Positions 33,665-34,637 of a stretch of 34,637 nt of DNA are shown piece by piece. This DNA comes from an uncultured Clostridia bacterium. GTDB taxonomy: Bacteria; Bacillota; Clostridia; TANB77; CAG-508. The stretch covers positions 1 through 34,637 of the forward strand of contig CAKPNI010000016.1 in the NCBI GenBank assembly GCA_934168355.1, given 5' to 3'. Within the stretch, counting starts at the first letter, position 1. Each line of letters begins with the position of its first letter. Both the position numbers and the translations under genes were made by a program. The notes under the pieces are model-generated. The model did no database searches. It was not told where the DNA came from and saw nothing but the letters and a program-made list of their open reading frames with translations.

Positions 33665-33761
33665 TTATCCACAACAAATGTGGATAATGTGGATAACTCT
33701 GTGAATAACTTTAAAATGTATATTTTTAATGTGTAAGTTATTCACAATTCATTGTTGATAA
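33665..33761. other. DnaA-box cluster, candidate replication origin (oriC-like)
   Basis: Six 9-mers lie within 97 bp. They are TTATCCACA (33665), TGTGGATAA (33679), TGTGGATAA (33688), TGTGAATAA (33700), TTATTCACA (33738) and TGTTGATAA (33753). The first three are perfect DnaA boxes and the others are one base off. The flanks are very AT-rich, and 33472-34190 holds no convincing intact gene. dnaA is not in the window, so origin function is inferred from box density and from the leftward orientation of most genes on the left. Confidence 0.6.
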
Positions 33762-33822
33762 AATGTTTATTAATTTCTTCCATCTTCCTGTTGATTTTAT
33801 GTATACGTTGTATTATTTAACG

Positions 33823-34020
33823 CTAGAAATAAATCCGAAGAAACATAGCTATAATTTTCCCCCCGTAAAAAAATCTATCCTCAGGGTTATCTTGCAAAGA
33901 GTATTCTATAAATTCCGTTCCAAGTGGATAACTGAATTTTTCAAATTCTACTACTGTTTTCCAAAAATCATATTGTATACTAGCTATTACTCCTCCAAAA
34001 TATTTTTTATTTTCTGGAAC
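33823..34020 (-). pseudogene. Possible gene remnant without start codon
   Basis: A 65-codon open frame follows two in-frame TAA codons and has no ATG, GTG or TTG near its beginning. Its composition is protein-like (PENKKYFGGVIASIQYDFWK, LGTEFIEYSLQDNPEDRFF). It may be the remains of a gene, or chance. The plus-strand ORF over the same DNA is low-complexity and has no ribosome-binding site. A 9-bp inverted repeat, CTACATATA/TATATGTAG, lies at 34070-34089. The remaining DNA to 34190 shows nothing else. Confidence 0.3.
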
Positions 34021-34193
34021 TTATTATACAATTCTCACTTTTATTTAATTATAAATATCATTAGTTTTACTACATATACTTATATGTAGCGTCGTTTTAT
34101 CATATTTATTTGATTTTGAAAAGTATTTTTAAATATTTTCCTGCAAATTGCCTACTTTTCATTACTTTACTAAAAATTCATAAAATTAAAAAT

Positions 34194-34222
34194 TTGACAT
34201 ACAATAAAATATGTGCTATTAT
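34194..34222 (+). promoter_or_regulatory. Promoter of the antitoxin RNA candidate
   Basis: A perfect TTGACA (34194-34199), 17 bp and TATTAT (34217-34222) are seen. The predicted start is about 34229. Confidence 0.75.
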
Positions 34223-34228
34223 AGTTTT

Positions 34229-34306
34229 AGCTAGCAAAGCAAATCAAGTAATTAAAGATTAACAAAAAAGACCAGATAATTAACGCACTTTTATCTGGTC
34301 TTTTTT
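34229..34306 (+). ncRNA. Candidate antitoxin RNA of a type I toxin-antitoxin pair
   Basis: A transcript of about 78 bases would run from the promoter at 34194-34222 to the hairpin at 34264-34306, and it has no meaningful ORF. Two segments equal the plus strand at the start of the converging small gene. AGCAAATC (34238-34245) matches 34365-34372 exactly. ATTAAAGATTAAC (34251-34263) matches 34377-34389 at 12 of 13 positions. The RNA can therefore pair with the toxin mRNA across the end of its Shine-Dalgarno, its AUG and codons 2-5, as RNAII does with the fst mRNA. Confidence 0.65.
34264..34306. terminator. Shared bidirectional terminator of the toxin and antitoxin RNAs
   Basis: A perfect 16-bp stem (34264-34279 with 34291-34306) begins with six A and ends with six T, with an 11-base loop TTAACGCACTT. 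It works identically on both strands. On the minus strand the loop contains UUAA, a YUNR-type U-turn sequence often used for RNA pairing. Confidence 0.92.
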
Positions 34307-34309
34307 ATG

Positions 34310-34378
34310 CTATTTACTTAAATGTTTTACTATGTAGTAAATCAATATAAGCTTTAGCAATTCTAGCAAATCTTTCAT
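34310..34378 (-). CDS. Small hydrophobic peptide, candidate type I toxin
   Basis: The ORF has 22 codons. The peptide begins MKDLLELLKLIL and ends YYIVKHLSK. It has one hydrophobic helix of about 13 residues with charged ends, like membrane-acting type I toxins. AAAGGAGG (34396-34389) lies 10 bases before the ATG. The leader can fold CCTTTCT (34414-34408) onto AGAAAGG (34398-34392), partly hiding that site, as in the fst mRNA. It ends 4 bases before the shared terminator. The peptide lacks an obvious Fst family motif, so the toxin role is inferred from architecture. Confidence 0.65.
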   Translation of the reverse strand: MKDLLELLKLILIYYIVKHLSK

Positions 34379-34422
34379 TAAAGACTAACCTCCTTTCTAC
34401 CCTTAAGAGAAAGGCAAGATTT

Positions 34423-34451
34423 ACTATAAAACATTTATAACTATTTGTCAA
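34423..34451 (-). promoter_or_regulatory. Promoter of the small toxin-like gene
   Basis: On the minus strand, a perfect TTGACA (34451-34446), 17 bp and TATAGT (34428-34423) are seen. The predicted start is near 34416, giving a leader of about 38 bases. Confidence 0.75.
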
Positions 34452-34481
34452 TGAATAAATTTGATTTACTCACAAAATTCA

Positions 34482-34637
34482 CTACATCACATATTTAAAA
34501 TAAACAAAAATTAATATCTCCAAAATCAAAATCAAAGGCATTCCAACCTTAAATTTCATTTTCTTAGTCTTATGGTGAAAAACATACATTCCAGCAATAG
34601 TACCAACTCCACCACCTAAAATCGTAAACATAAATAA
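34482..34637 (-). CDS. DUF1294 membrane protein, C-terminal part only
   Basis: The last 51 residues are visible; the rest lies beyond the right edge. LGGGVGTIAGMYVFHHKTKK followed by KFKVGMPLILIL is the conserved end of DUF1294 proteins, small two- to three-helix membrane proteins of unknown function. The stop TAG is at 34484-34482, and the toxin-like promoter begins 31 bp downstream. Confidence 0.85.
   Translation of the reverse strand, partial: LFMFTILGGGVGTIAGMYVFHHKTKKMKFKVGMPLILILEILIFVYFKYVM

Noticed and set aside
33665..33761. Plasmid or phage replication region
   Set aside because: No rep, integrase, transposase or phage structural gene is seen in the window, and the boxes are of the chromosomal DnaA type.
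33763..34089. Plus-strand ORF of 108 codons in the origin-like region
   Set aside because: Low-complexity Phe/Tyr/Ile composition, no ribosome-binding site and no family. The minus strand over part of it looks more protein-like.

Overview
The window is low-GC DNA (roughly 27-30% G+C by eye) with strong Shine-Dalgarno sites, sigma-A type promoters, Rho-independent terminators and the standard code (TGA is a stop, Trp is TGG). Gene content (Spo0A-type response regulator, GHKL kinase, sortase, LexA, TIGR03905 TSCPD protein, BspA-like leucine-rich repeat surface protein) points to a Gram-positive Bacillota of class Clostridia, probably an uncultured gut-type lineage. The species cannot be told.

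Layout, left to right. 1-2.7 kb: a large surface protein (BspA-type LRRs plus Ig-like modules) running off the left edge. 2.9-9.1 kb: YwaF-like membrane protein, tRNA-Leu(CAA), then minus-strand units dapB-HD protein and lexA-stalk/SH3 protein-mltG-dapA. 9.1-12.1 kb: a signalling patch with a GHKL histidine kinase, a tiny Trp-rich ORF between two terminators, a Spo0A-like response regulator and a divergent XRE regulator. 12.2-15.5 kb: two FAD oxidoreductases and a second XRE regulator. 15.5-20.0 kb: sortase, rsmA, yraN (apparent ATT start), dprA and a yifB/comM gene broken by three apparent 1-base insertions. 20.1-24.7 kb: a class B penicillin-binding protein, two small minus genes (one with an apparent ATA start) and a membrane HtrA protease. 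24.8-29.9 kb: minus operon tsaC-lepA-trmL-rlmB-like plus two envelope proteins of unknown function. 30-33 kb: an accessory patch with a less AT-rich small gene and a plus-strand pair (helical protein plus frameshifted membrane protein) of unknown family. 33.1-34.6 kb: a rhodanese protein, a noncoding stretch with six DnaA-box-like 9-mers (oriC-like), a candidate type I toxin-antitoxin module, and the C-terminus of a DUF1294 protein.

The best candidate for an undescribed system is at 34.19-34.45 kb. A 22-residue hydrophobic peptide on the minus strand and a short plus-strand RNA each have their own consensus promoter. They converge on one shared bidirectional terminator. The RNA carries two segments matching the complement of the toxin's ribosome-binding and start region. 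This is the architecture of the Fst/RNAII (par) type I system, with a different peptide sequence.

The second strongest signal is the DnaA-box cluster at 33665-33761. Nearly all housekeeping genes to its left lie on the minus strand, as expected if a replication fork leaves leftward from it. Several gene starts below were moved from the longest possible ORF to the start that sits correctly behind a Shine-Dalgarno site or downstream of a promoter.
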